Assembly (NCBI GenBank): GCA_022842325.1
Contig: JALHPU010000010.1
Span: 42,768-106,767 of the forward strand
Length of the DNA stretch: 64,000 nt
DNA from: Sulfuritalea sp.
GTDB lineage: Bacteria > Pseudomonadota > Gammaproteobacteria > Burkholderiales > Rhodocyclaceae
Direction: 5' to 3'
Positions 56,484 through 64,000 of the stretch are shown one piece after another (within the stretch, counting starts at the first letter, position 1; each line of letters begins with the position of its first letter). The position numbers were made by a program, and so were the translations under genes. The notes beneath the pieces are model-generated. The model saw only the letters and a list, made by a program, of their open reading frames with translations. It was not told where the DNA came from and did not search any database.

Positions 56484-56938
56484 GTCCGTCCCTTTTCGCT
56501 GACGGCGGTGAGGCGCGCGGTGCGGCCTGCGGCGTCCGCGCCGGAGCCGACCAATAATTCAATTCGCATAGCGGCGGCAGGCAGGTAAGGCGCGGCCTTG
56601 TCCGGCCATTCGACCAGACAAATTCCGTTTCCTGAAAAATATTCGTCGAGCCCCGCATCGAGATATTCTTCCGCCTGATTGAATCTATAGAAATCAAAGT
56701 GATAGAAGTGTAATCCAGAAACCACGTGAACTTCAACCAGTGTGTAAGTCGGGCTTTTCACGGGGCCGGTTTCGCCGGCCGCACGCAACAGGCCGCGCAC
56801 CAGCGTGGTCTTGCCGGCGCCGAGGTCGCCTTCGAGCCAGAGCACCAGGCCCGGTCGCAGGTTTGCCGCCAGCGCGGCGCCCAGCGCCAGGGTGGCGGCT
56901 TCGTCGGGCAGGGCTAACGTAAGATGTTCGGCATGCAT
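56438..56938 (-). CDS. tsaE: tRNA threonylcarbamoyladenosine biosynthesis ATPase TsaE
   Basis: This 166-residue ATPase works with TsaB and TsaD to make t6A in tRNA. The P-loop GDLGAGKTTLVRG (near residue 37) and SPTYTLVE are diagnostic, as is YHFDFYRF. The C-terminal tail overlaps amiC by 46 bp in another frame. Its ATG region overlaps the divergent queG start by 15 bp, so the promoters of both genes must lie inside each other's coding regions. Confidence 0.95.
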   Translation of the reverse strand: MHAEHLTLALPDEAATLALGAALAANLRPGLVLWLEGDLGAGKTTLVRGLLRAAGETGPVKSPTYTLVEVHVVSGLHFYHFDFYRFNQAEEYLDAGLDEYFSGNGICLVEWPDKAAPYLPAAAMRIELLVGSGADAAGRTARLTAVSEKGRTCLAGVRSSSLPPPA

Positions 56939-58006
56939 GGCGATCGAAAATTTCCGGCGGAACTGAAGGATGACATACGGCGCTGGGGCGCGGAACTCGG
57001 CTTCGATGCCATCGGTTTCGCCAGCATCGATACCGGCGCCGCCGAAGACCGGCTCAACGCCTGGCTGGCGGCTGGCCGCCATGGCGAAATGGATTATATG
57101 GCCGCCTATGTCAGCGCCGCCGGAAACAAGCGCGCGCGGCCGGAGCAACTGGTGCCGGGCACCCGCAGCGTGATCACCGCGCGCATCAATTACCGTCCCG
57201 CCAGCGCCGACTCTTCGGCAACGCTGGCCGACGGCGAGCGCGCCTTCATCTCGCGCTATGCCCTCGGCCGCGACTATCACAAGCTATTGCGCGGGCGGCT
57301 GCAGAAGCTCGCCGACCGCATCACGGAGGAAATCGGTGCGTTCGCCTGCCGGGTGTTCACCGACTCCGCACCCGTCATGGAAACGGCGCTCGCCGGCAAC
57401 AGCGGGCTCGGCTGGCGCGGCAAGCACACGCTGCTGCTGGAGCGCGAGGCGGGTTCGTATTTCTTTCTCGGCGAGATATTCACCGACCTGCCGCTGGCGC
57501 CGGATGCGCCGGTCACCGACCACTGCGGCACCTGCACCGCCTGCATAACTGCCTGCCCGACCCGGGCCATCGTCGCGCCCTACCAGCTCGATGCGCGCCT
57601 GTGCATCTCCTACCTCACGATCGAACTCAAGGGCAGCATCCCCGAAGCGCTGCGGCTGCTGCTGGGCAACCGCATCTACGGCTGCGACGATTGCCAGCTG
57701 GCCTGTCCGTGGAACCGTTTCGCGCCGCTGACGCGCGAAGGCGATTTCGCGCCGCGCCACGAACTCGACCGGGCGACGCTGGTCGAGTTGTTCGCCTGGG
57801 AAGAAGAGGATTTCAACACGCGCATGGCCGGTTCGCCGATCCGGCGCATCGGCTACGAGCGCTGGCTGCGCAACATCGCCGTGGCCCTGGGCAATGCGCC
57901 CGGCAGCGAAGCGGTGCTCGGTGCCTTGCGCTCACGCGCCAAGCACCCGTCGGAACTGGTTCGCGAACACGTGGCATGGGCGCTGCGGCGCCACGGCGCA
58001 GCCTAG
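56924..58006 (+). CDS. queG: Epoxyqueuosine reductase
   Basis: This 360-residue cobalamin- and [4Fe-4S]-dependent enzyme completes queuosine synthesis in tRNA. Two ferredoxin-type motifs are visible: CGTCTACITACP and CDDCQLACPW. The catalytic Asp region FTDSAPVMETALA and GWRGKHTLLL are intact. A C-terminal HEAT-like tail follows. It starts inside the divergent tsaE, and its stop overlaps that of the convergent sulfurtransferase by 3 bp. Confidence 0.96.
   Translation: MFGMHGDRKFPAELKDDIRRWGAELGFDAIGFASIDTGAAEDRLNAWLAAGRHGEMDYMAAYVSAAGNKRARPEQLVPGTRSVITARINYRPASADSSATLADGERAFISRYALGRDYHKLLRGRLQKLADRITEEIGAFACRVFTDSAPVMETALAGNSGLGWRGKHTLLLEREAGSYFFLGEIFTDLPLAPDAPVTDHCGTCTACITACPTRAIVAPYQLDARLCISYLTIELKGSIPEALRLLLGNRIYGCDDCQLACPWNRFAPLTREGDFAPRHELDRATLVELFAWEEEDFNTRMAGSPIRRIGYERWLRNIAVALGNAPGSEAVLGALRSRAKHPSELVREHVAWALRRHGAA
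57191..57212 (-). repeat. Dispersed 22-bp motif, copy 12
   Basis: One change at the last base from consensus. It lies in queG on the non-coding strand; the gene reads PASADSS. Confidence 0.75.
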
Positions 58007-58839
58007 CCGCGCGCCACCGGCCGCGCCGGATCGGCGCACCACTCGCTCCACGAACCGGGATACAGCTTCGAGCCCGAGAGGCCGACCAGTTCCATCGCCA
58101 GCAGGTTATGGCAGGCGGTGACGCCGGAACCGCATTGCTGCACCACCGCGCTTGCCGGGCGGCCGGCGAGCAGCGCCTCGAACTCGCGGCGCAGTTCGGC
58201 CACCGGCTTGAAAAAGCAGCCGTCGTCATCGAGATTGTCGAAATAGAAGCGGTTGACCGCGCCGGGAATATGGCCGCCGACCGGGTCGAGCGTCTCGTTC
58301 TCGCCGCGAAAGCGCTCGGGGCTGCGCGCGTCGAGGACCAGCATGTGCGGCGAGCCGAGACCGGCCAGCACCTGCCCGACATCGACCGTCAAAGCCTGCG
58401 GACGCGGCGTGAAGACACGCGGCGCCACCACCGGCGTCGATTCCTCGAGTGCGCGCTTGCTGCGCTTCCAGCCGGCCAGTCCGCCGTCGAGCACCGCCAC
58501 CTTGTCATGGCCCAGCCAGCGCAACATCCACCAAAAGCGCGACGCAAAAATCCCGCCCTCGTTGTCGTAGGCCACCACCTGGGTGGTTTCGTCGACGCCG
58601 CAAGTCGACATGCGCCGGGCAAAGTCGGCGACGTCCGGCAGCGGATGGCGGCCATTGCGCCCGTCCCTGGCCCCCGACAGGTCATCGTCGAGGTGCAGGA
58701 ACAGTGCGTCGGGGATGTGGCCGCGGGCATACGCCGTGCGCCCATACTCGGTGTTCCTCAGGTCATGGCGGCAGTCGAAGACGCGCCACTCGGGGTGGGC
58801 GGCAAGATCCTCGACGCTGACCAGCGCCGATCCCCTCAT
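58003..58839 (-). CDS. Thiosulfate/3-mercaptopyruvate-type sulfurtransferase
   Basis: This 278-residue protein consists of two rhodanese domains. The N-terminal one is inactive (the loop reads DNEGGIFASR with no Cys); the C-terminal one has the active loop CGSGVTACHN. The CGSGVTA loop is that of mercaptopyruvate-type enzymes, so 3-mercaptopyruvate is the likelier donor. Its ATG overlaps the stop of the SpoIIAA-like gene by 4 bp, so the pair is co-translated. Confidence 0.88.
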   Translation of the reverse strand: MRGSALVSVEDLAAHPEWRVFDCRHDLRNTEYGRTAYARGHIPDALFLHLDDDLSGARDGRNGRHPLPDVADFARRMSTCGVDETTQVVAYDNEGGIFASRFWWMLRWLGHDKVAVLDGGLAGWKRSKRALEESTPVVAPRVFTPRPQALTVDVGQVLAGLGSPHMLVLDARSPERFRGENETLDPVGGHIPGAVNRFYFDNLDDDGCFFKPVAELRREFEALLAGRPASAVVQQCGSGVTACHNLLAMELVGLSGSKLYPGSWSEWCADPARPVARG

Positions 58840-59189
58840 GCGCCTTCCTCTGCGAGCCAGGCACGGGCTTCGGCCTCGTCGTCGAACACGGTCACGTCGG
58901 CATTGACGAACAACTGCGAGAGCCATGCGCTCCAGGCCACCCACTGGCTGTCGGTAACCACTGCAATGCGCTTGAAGTCGCTGGCGTGCTGCTGGGAAAA
59001 GCGGATTTCCTCCCAGGCCACATCGACAGTGAAGTCGGCCATGTCACGCAGATCGACCAGCAGATTGACCGGCCCGGAGAACTTGATCTCGTGCAGGACC
59101 AGTTCCTCGAATTCCTTGAAGTCGGCCAAAGTGAATTCGCCGAATACGGCGAATTCGACGAGATGGTTCTGATGTTGTGTCGTGATCAT
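58836..59189 (-). CDS. SpoIIAA/STAS-like protein
   Basis: This 117-residue single-domain protein has the SpoIIAA-like fold pattern: VEFAVFGEFTLADFKEFEELV, PVNLLVDLRDM and KRIAVVTDSQWVAWSAWL. It lacks the conserved Ser-phosphorylation motif of true anti-anti-sigma factors. The family is uncharacterised. GGAG lies 6 nt before the ATG. It is coupled to the sulfurtransferase gene. Confidence 0.8.
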   Translation of the reverse strand: MITTQHQNHLVEFAVFGEFTLADFKEFEELVLHEIKFSGPVNLLVDLRDMADFTVDVAWEEIRFSQQHASDFKRIAVVTDSQWVAWSAWLSQLFVNADVTVFDDEAEARAWLAEEGA

Positions 59190-59296
59190 GGTGAATCTCC
59201 TTTGTTGCAGGGAGAATAATCAGCAGGGGCACAAAAGACAATGGGAAGCCCAAGAGAATTTCTCCTGTTCCCGGCCGCGCCGGGTGTACCAAAGAC

Positions 59297-59320
59297 AAAG
59301 GGCCCGCAAGCGGGCCCTTT
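59297..59320 (-). terminator. Hairpin terminator of the HU gene
   Basis: AAAGGGCCCGC/GCGGGCCCTTT is an 11-bp stem with a 2-nt loop, 19 bp after the HU stop. The stem's own T-end stands in for a T-run. Confidence 0.7.
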
Positions 59321-59338
59321 GGTCGAATCGAATTCAGC

Positions 59339-59629
59339 TTACTTCTTGGCCTTCTTGCCGGAAACGGCGAGCTTGAAACCTGCGCCCGCGCTGAACTTCG
59401 GCACGGTGGTGGCGGGAATCTTGATCGTGGCGCCAGTCTTGGGATTCTTGCCGGTACGCGCGGCGCGCTTGGCCGACTTGAAGGTGCCGAAACCAACCAG
59501 GGTTACGGTGTCACCCTTCGATACCGTCTTGACTACGGCGGCCATGATCCCGTCGAGCGCCTTGCCGGCGGCAGCCTTGCTTATGTCGGCTTCCTTGGCG
59601 GCAATTTCAATCAGTTCTGCTTTATTCAT
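59339..59629 (-). CDS. HU-family DNA-binding protein
   Basis: This 96-residue nucleoid protein begins MNKAELIEIAAKEADISK and has the DNA-binding beta-arm KRAARTGKNPKTGATIKIPAT in the HU form, split across residues 54-74. The C-terminal Lys-rich tail (SGKKAKK) is a slight extension over E. coli HU (90 residues). Purine-rich GGAGG lies upstream of the ATG. It is a monocistronic gene with its own terminator. Confidence 0.95.
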   Translation of the reverse strand: MNKAELIEIAAKEADISKAAAGKALDGIMAAVVKTVSKGDTVTLVGFGTFKSAKRAARTGKNPKTGATIKIPATTVPKFSAGAGFKLAVSGKKAKK

Positions 59630-59713
59630 AACTTAATTTCCTCCGAAGTTTTTTTAAGGGCATCCCGCCCAAAAAATATTCTAAACCCGATCCCGCGGGC
59701 TTGTACAAGGAAT

Positions 59714-60814
59714 TTATGCACATTGCGCGTGCTGCGTTGCGATGATGCCGCCGCCCAGACACACCCTCGACTCGTAGATCACCACCGACTGCCCGGGCGT
59801 CACCGCCCATTGCGGAGCAGCAAAAACCACTTCGCACTCGTCGGCGGAAATACGCTCGATCTCGCAGGCCGCGTCGGGCTGGCGGTAGCGCGTCTTCGCC
59901 GCATACACCCAGTGCGTGTGCGGCGCCTTGCCGGACACCCACGACAGATCCTTCGCCACCAGGCTGCCGGAGAGCAGCGCCGGATGTTCGTGGCCCTGCA
60001 CCACCCAGAGGATGTTTCGCTCCATGTCCTTGCCGCTAACGAACCAGGGTTCCTCCGGCGCACCCTTGACGCCGCCGATACCGAGGCCTTCGCGTTGCCC
60101 GAGGGTGTAGTACATCAGGCCCTCGTGGCGGCCGACCACGCGGTCGCTACCGAGCACGCGGATCTCGCCGGGCTGCTTCGGCAGGTAGCGCGCGAGGAAT
60201 TCGCGGAAGGGCCGCTCGCCGATGAAGCAGATGCCGGTCGAATCCTTGCGCGCATGGTTCGGCAGCCCGGCCTCCGCGGCGATCTTCCGCACATCGCGCT
60301 TGTAGAGGTGGCCGACAGGAAACAGCGTCTTCGCCAGTTGCGCCTGGTTCAGCCGGTGCAGGAAATAGCTCTGGTCCTTGGTACCGTCCTCGGCCTTGAG
60401 CAACTGCCACTCGCCGAGGAACTCGCGCACCTGGGCATAGTGGCCGGTAGCGATCTTGTCCGCGCCGAGCGCCAGCGCATGGTCGAGAAAGGCCTTGAAC
60501 TTGATTTCGGAGTTGCACAGCACGTCCGGGTTCGGCGTACGCCCGGCCTGATATTCGCGCAGGAAATCGGCGAACACGCGGTCGCGGTATTCGGCCGAAA
60601 AATTCACCGCCTCGAACTCGATGCCGATTACATCGGCTGCCGCCGCCGCATCGACCAAGTCCTGGCGCGAGGAACAATACTCGTCGCTGTCGTCGTCCTC
60701 CCAGTTCTTCATGAACAGGCCGATCACCTCGTAGCCTTGGCGCTTGAGCAGCAGCGCGGCAACCGAGGAGTCGACGCCCCCGGACAGCCCGACGATGATT
60801 TTGCCTTTAGACAT
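59714..60814 (-). CDS. mnmA: tRNA 2-thiouridylase MnmA
   Basis: This 366-residue enzyme thiolates U34 of tRNAs for Lys, Glu and Gln. The PP-loop [10 protein letters not shown] is at the N-terminus, and the catalytic cysteines are in [11 protein letters not shown] and DSTGICFIG. The C-terminal beta-barrel domain is complete. ATG 60814 (MSKGK) overlaps the nudJ stop; an ATG 9 bp upstream is also possible. The nudJ-mnmA order is as in E. coli. Confidence 0.96.
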   Translation of the reverse strand: MSKGKIIVGLSGGVDSSVAALLLKRQGYEVIGLFMKNWEDDDSDEYCSSRQDLVDAAAAADVIGIEFEAVNFSAEYRDRVFADFLREYQAGRTPNPDVLCNSEIKFKAFLDHALALGADKIATGHYAQVREFLGEWQLLKAEDGTKDQSYFLHRLNQAQLAKTLFPVGHLYKRDVRKIAAEAGLPNHARKDSTGICFIGERPFREFLARYLPKQPGEIRVLGSDRVVGRHEGLMYYTLGQREGLGIGGVKGAPEEPWFVSGKDMERNILWVVQGHEHPALLSGSLVAKDLSWVSGKAPHTHWVYAAKTRYRQPDAACEIERISADECEVVFAAPQWAVTPGQSVVIYESRVCLGGGIIATQHAQCA

Positions 60815-61268
60815 GGTGGTCATAGTGCCGCACAAGATCGAGGGGGAAGCGCCGTCCAGCGAGGTGATCGCCGACGCAAGCCAGCACCAGCGGACTGCGA
60901 TGGCGGTCGGCCGTGGCGCGAATTTCGTCGGGCGTCATCCAGACCGCGCGCAGGATGCCGGTATCGAGAGTCCGCCCGTCCTGGAACTGTCCGAGTTCGC
61001 CGCAGAAGGCAAAGCGCAGATAGGTGATGTCGCCCTGCGGCCGCGGCCACTGGTAAATGCCAACCAGCGCCGTCGGGCGAAAGTGCCACGCCGTCTCTTC
61101 CAGCGCCTCGCGGGCGCAGGCGGCTACCAGCGACTCGCCTTCGTCGAGGTGGCCGGCGGGCTGATTGAAGCGCAGCCCGTCCTCGGTTTCCTCCTCGACC
61201 AGCAGAAAGCGACCCGCGTCTTCGATCATCGCGGCAACGGTGACATTGGGTTTCCAGATACGATTCAT
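60807..61268 (-). CDS. nudJ: NUDIX phosphatase NudJ
   Basis: This 153-residue NUDIX hydrolase has the box [22 protein letters not shown] (read in two parts, about residues 39-60) and the NudJ-type start [14 protein letters not shown]. NudJ acts on thiamine and nucleoside diphosphates. There is no ribosome site; TAAAAT lies exactly 7 nt upstream on the minus strand, so the mRNA may be leaderless. The gene overlaps mnmA by 8 bp. Confidence 0.9.
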   Translation of the reverse strand: MNRIWKPNVTVAAMIEDAGRFLLVEEETEDGLRFNQPAGHLDEGESLVAACAREALEETAWHFRPTALVGIYQWPRPQGDITYLRFAFCGELGQFQDGRTLDTGILRAVWMTPDEIRATADRHRSPLVLACVGDHLAGRRFPLDLVRHYDHHV

Positions 61269-61274
61269 GGTCGC

Positions 61275-61296
61275 ATTTTAGCGCCCCTGCTAAAAT
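61275..61296. promoter_or_regulatory. Symmetrical divergent promoter region nudJ/ilvE
   Basis: ATTTTAGC, loop GCCCCT and GCTAAAAT form a perfect 8-bp dyad. Each arm contains a TAAAAT -10 pointing outward, to nudJ on the minus strand and ilvE on the plus strand. Confidence 0.5.
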
Positions 61297-61331
61297 CACA
61301 CCTTCAATCAACGCAATGCTGGAGACCCCCC

Positions 61332-62252
61332 ATGTCCATGGCCGACCGTGACGGCTTCATCTGGTACGACGGCAGGCTCGTGCCCTGGCGCGATGCCACC
61401 ACCCACGTCCTGACGCACTCGCTGCATTACGGGCTGGCCGTATTCGAAGGCGTGCGCGCCTACAAGACCGCCTCCGGCACCGCGATTTTCCGCCTCAAGG
61501 AGCACACCGACCGGCTGTTCGCCTCGGCGCACATCTACCGCATGCCGATGCCTTACGACAAGGCCACGGTCATCGAGGCGCACAAGGAAGTCGTGCGCAG
61601 CAACAAGCTCGATTCCTGCTACCTGCGCCCGATCGCCTTTTACGGCTCGGAAAAGATGGGCGTCAGCCCGCGCGGCGCGGCGACGCATGTCTCCATCGCG
61701 GCCTGGCCCTGGGGCGCCTACCTGGGCGAGGAAGGCCTGGAGAAGGGCATCCGCGTCAAGACCTCGAGCTACTCGCGGCACCACGTCAACGTCAACATGG
61801 CGCGCGCCAAGTTTTCCGGCACCTATGCCAACTCGATCCTGGCCAACATGGAAGCCACCGAAGACGGCTACGACGAAGCCCTGCTGCTCGACGTGGACGG
61901 CTTCGTCGCCGAGGGTGCGGGCGAGAACCTGTTCGTGGTCAAGGACGGCGTGATCTACGAACCGGAAATCGCCTCGGCCCTGATGGGCATCACGCGCAAT
62001 ACGGTGATCACCCTGGCCGCGGAACTCGGCTACAAGGTGATTGCCAAGCGCCTCACGCGCGACGACATCTACATCGCCGACGAGGCCTTCTTCACCGGTA
62101 CCGCCGCCGAAGTCACCCCGATCCGCGAACTCGACAACCGCACCATCGGCAGCGGCAGCCGCGGCCCGGTCACGGCCAAGCTGCAGAGCCTGTTCTTCGA
62201 CGTGGTGAACGGCAAGGTGCCGGCCCACGCCGAGTGGCTCTCCTACATCTAA
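61332..62252 (+). CDS. ilvE: Branched-chain amino acid aminotransferase
   Basis: This 306-residue fold-type IV PLP enzyme makes Leu, Ile and Val from their keto acids. The PLP Lys is in ARAKFSGTYANS (about residue 158), and HYGLAVFEGVRAY, GYDEALLLD, EGAGENLF and FFTGTAAEVTPI are the family motifs. GGAG lies 8 nt before the ATG. The small zinc-ribbon gene begins 20 bp downstream. Confidence 0.97.
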   Translation: MSMADRDGFIWYDGRLVPWRDATTHVLTHSLHYGLAVFEGVRAYKTASGTAIFRLKEHTDRLFASAHIYRMPMPYDKATVIEAHKEVVRSNKLDSCYLRPIAFYGSEKMGVSPRGAATHVSIAAWPWGAYLGEEGLEKGIRVKTSSYSRHHVNVNMARAKFSGTYANSILANMEATEDGYDEALLLDVDGFVAEGAGENLFVVKDGVIYEPEIASALMGITRNTVITLAAELGYKVIAKRLTRDDIYIADEAFFTGTAAEVTPIRELDNRTIGSGSRGPVTAKLQSLFFDVVNGKVPAHAEWLSYI

Positions 62253-62272
62253 TAGAACGCACGAGGTTGAAC

Positions 62273-62479
62273 ATGTCCACACTCGACGAATCCCAGCGCG
62301 AGGTTGCCGTCACCGCCCACGACCTGCCCCTGGCCTGCCCGCGGCCCGACGCTCCCCTGTGGGCGCGCCATCCACGCGTCTTCATCGACGTCCTGAAGAG
62401 CGCCACGGGCGAAGCCGCCTGCCCCTATTGCGGTACGGTGTATCGCTTTACCGGCGAGCGGCCCAAGGGCCACCATTAA
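62273..62479 (+). CDS. Small zinc-ribbon protein (zf-CHCC type)
   Basis: This 68-residue protein has the zf-CHCC pattern: Cys in LACPRPD, His in ARHPRVFID and CPYCGTVYRF. This is the fold of the NDUFS6 accessory subunit. In betaproteobacteria the gene regularly stands between ilvE and waaF. The function is not established. GAGG precedes the ATG. Confidence 0.85.
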   Translation: MSTLDESQREVAVTAHDLPLACPRPDAPLWARHPRVFIDVLKSATGEAACPYCGTVYRFTGERPKGHH

Positions 62480-62512
62480 GTCTCGTCGCGCGATCCAGGT
62501 TTTCACTCCGGC

Positions 62513-63541
62513 GTGAAGATACTGGTCGTCGCTCCATCCTGGATCGGCGACACGATTCTCGCCCAGCCGCTGCTGGCGCTGCTCAAGCGCACCAACCCGG
62601 ACGCGCGCATCGAGGTCCTGGCGGCGGACTGGTCGGCACCGCTGCTGGCGCGCATGGCTGAAGTCGATGCGGTCAGCATCAATCCGTTTAAACATGGCGA
62701 GTTCAATCCGGGCGCACGCTTCGCCCTGGGCCGGCGCTTAAGGGGCAATGCGGCCGGCGCCGTCCCCGGGGATACCGCTTCGCATAACTATTCCGCCGCC
62801 TATGTCCTGCCCAACTCGTGGAAGTCGGCTCTCGTCCCGTTTTTCGCCGGCATCCCGCGACGCATTGGTTATCACGGCGAAGCCCGCTACCTGCTGCTGA
62901 ACGAGCGGCACCGGCTCGACGTCGCCCGCCACCCGCAACTGGTGCAGCGCTACGCCGCGCTGGCCGGACCGTTACCCGCCAGCCTGCCGCCACCGCACCT
63001 GAGTTCCACCCACGAGCAGCAGCAGGCCGCGCGGCGCGCGCTCGACCTGCCGCTCGACGCAAACCCGATCATCTTCTGTCCCGGCGCCGAATACGGCCCC
63101 GCCAAACGCTGGCCGGCGCGGCATTTCGCAGCACTGGCGCAACTCGTCGCAACGCCTCAAAATCCGGTGTGGCTGATCGGATCGGCCAAGGATGATGCCG
63201 TCGGCGCAGAGATAGCCACCCTGGCACAGGGCACGGCGCTCAATCTGTGCGGCCGCAGCACGCTGGAGCAGGCCATCGACCTGATCGCCACGGCGCGCGC
63301 CGTGGTCAGCAACGACTCCGGCCTGATGCATGTCGCCGCAGCGCTCGACCGGCCGCTGGTGGCGCTTTACGGATCCTCCTCGCCGACCTATACGCCGCCG
63401 CTGTCCGCGCATGCGAAAATCGTTTCGCGCAACCTGCCCTGCAGCCCCTGCTTCAAGCGCGAATGCCCACTCGGGCATTTCGACTGCATGAACGGAATCA
63501 CGCCGCAGCAGGTCGCCGAAATTCTGCACGCCGCGCCCTGA
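62513..63541 (+). CDS. waaF: ADP-heptose:LPS heptosyltransferase II, with an internal insertion
   Basis: This 342-residue GT9 enzyme adds the second heptose to the LPS inner core. The start MKILVVAPSWIGDTILAQPLL, read from GTG 62513, is classical, and PGAEYGPAKRWP and SNDSGLMHVAAALDRP carry the ADP-heptose site. Against the usual order LR-x3-Y-x-x-AYVLPNS, this protein has about 12 extra residues (GNAAGAVPGDTASHN before YSAAYVLPNS). Those bases contain the GGGGATACCG...CATAA element seen as intergenic repeats at 14451 and 25745. The frame is kept. Confidence 0.93.
   Translation: MKILVVAPSWIGDTILAQPLLALLKRTNPDARIEVLAADWSAPLLARMAEVDAVSINPFKHGEFNPGARFALGRRLRGNAAGAVPGDTASHNYSAAYVLPNSWKSALVPFFAGIPRRIGYHGEARYLLLNERHRLDVARHPQLVQRYAALAGPLPASLPPPHLSSTHEQQQAARRALDLPLDANPIIFCPGAEYGPAKRWPARHFAALAQLVATPQNPVWLIGSAKDDAVGAEIATLAQGTALNLCGRSTLEQAIDLIATARAVVSNDSGLMHVAAALDRPLVALYGSSSPTYTPPLSAHAKIVSRNLPCSPCFKRECPLGHFDCMNGITPQQVAEILHAAP
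62768..62788. repeat. GGGATACCG...CATAA repeat, degraded copy C inside waaF
   Basis: GGGGATACCG, then only CTTCG in place of the long stem, then CATAAC. The flanks match copies A and B. Confidence 0.45.
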
Positions 63542-63543
63542 CC

Positions 63544-63969
63544 ATGCCCAGCCAGAAAATCTTCGCCAGCCCGCAGGATGCCGAAGCCGCCTTCTACGAG
63601 GCGCTGGAAAACTGCGACATCGAGGCCATGATGAGCGTCTGGGCCGAAGACGAGGAAGTGGTCTGCGTCCATCCCGGCGGCCCGCGCCTGGTCGGCTACA
63701 CGACGATCCGCGAGGCCTGGCAGAACGTCTTCGCCAACGGTACCCGGCTGCGCGTGCGCCTGTCGCAACAGACCACCGTCAGCACACCCTTCGCCATGAT
63801 CAGCATGCTGCTGGAACATATCGCCACCGCAGATAACGAAAACCTCAATGCACCGGTGGCCGCCACCAACATCTACGTGCGCGGCGTGCTGGGCTGGCGC
63901 ATGGTCGCTCACCACGCCTCGCCGGTGCCGCCGAGCAGCATCGCGGAGGCACCGCGAACCCTGCATTGA
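63544..63969 (+). CDS. NTF2-like/SnoaL-type protein
   Basis: This 141-residue protein has the cone-shaped NTF2-like pattern: AEAAFYEALENCDIEAMMSVWAEDEEVVCVHPGG, in two parts, then IREAWQNVFANG and a final strand YVRGVLGWRMVAHHAS. The conserved VWAEDEEVVCVHP start is that of the small stand-alone SnoaL-like group. No catalytic residues can be named. It starts 2 bp after waaF. After its stop only 31 bp remain in the window, with nothing to report. Confidence 0.75.
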   Translation: MPSQKIFASPQDAEAAFYEALENCDIEAMMSVWAEDEEVVCVHPGGPRLVGYTTIREAWQNVFANGTRLRVRLSQQTTVSTPFAMISMLLEHIATADNENLNAPVAATNIYVRGVLGWRMVAHHASPVPPSSIAEAPRTLH

Positions 63970-64000
63970 ACCGGCTGCTCGCAGCGGGGCAGTACCGGGC

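Overview
The window is a 64 kb stretch of a GC-rich (about 64% G+C) betaproteobacterial chromosome. The family-level gene orders fit a facultatively anaerobic, probably denitrifying member of the Rhodocyclales or a close relative: ribF-ileS-lspA-slpA-ispH, hemP-bfd-bfr-tonB-exbBD, ccoIS next to ccoNOQP-ccoGH, and hemN divergent from fnr. There are no rRNA genes, prophage, CRISPR or complete insertion sequences. The only RNA genes are one tRNA-Thr(CGT) and a candidate FNR-driven small RNA.

Layout. (1) 1-10.6 kb, minus strand: a membrane adenylate cyclase with a CHASE2 sensor, two caspase-like proteins (one with a C-terminal FGE/sulfatase-modifying-type domain, one with a Sel1-like tail), a caspase-less paralogue of that tail, and a two-partner secretion pair (TpsB transporter, TpsA exoprotein, the latter cut by the window edge). 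(2) 10.8-15.1 kb: housekeeping genes trxB, an Smr-domain gene, glnB, nadE and ppa. (3) 15.2-20.3 kb: a Fur-boxed iron island, hemP-bfd-bfr-tonB-exbB-exbD and a catecholate-siderophore-type receptor. (4) 20.4-25.6 kb: peroxide defence, ahpC-ahpF-dps-katG, with a full-length OxyR site upstream. (5) 25.8-28.9 kb: copZ and copA with a divergent MerR-family regulator and a classical long-spacer operator. (6) 28.9-48.3 kb: the low-oxygen and nitric-oxide region, holding a TauE/SafE-like protein, hemN, fnr, SirB2, NnrS, a DNR-like regulator, an NnrS-like membrane protein, DUF2249, two hemerythrins, PHA synthase, a universal stress protein and the whole cbb3 oxidase set. Six half-site pairs of the FNR/DNR type punctuate it. 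(7) 48.3-64 kb: an SDR dehydrogenase, tRNA-Thr, ispH-slpA-lspA-ileS-ribF, amiC, tsaE, queG, a rhodanese, HU, mnmA, nudJ, ilvE, a zinc-ribbon gene, waaF and an NTF2-like gene.

How it works together. Regions 3-6 form a coherent programme for life at changing oxygen. Iron is acquired and stored, peroxide is removed on oxygen exposure, copper is exported or delivered to the high-affinity cbb3 oxidase, and haem synthesis switches to the oxygen-independent HemN, with FNR as the common switch. 

The most unusual observation is a dispersed 22-bp DNA motif (AGTCGGCGCYGGCG, two free bases, ACGGYG). I count twelve good copies and two degraded ones. They lie in different genes, in different reading frames and in two intergenic gaps, ten of the twelve on one strand. 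I do not recognise it; it behaves like an uptake- or chromosome-organisation-type signal. Other highlights are a candidate 82-nt FNR-activated small RNA between ccoS and ccoN, a 156-bp MITE-like element that inserted at the amiC stop codon, a small hairpin repeat family of which one degraded copy lies inside waaF, and the caspase/cyclase/two-partner-secretion cluster.
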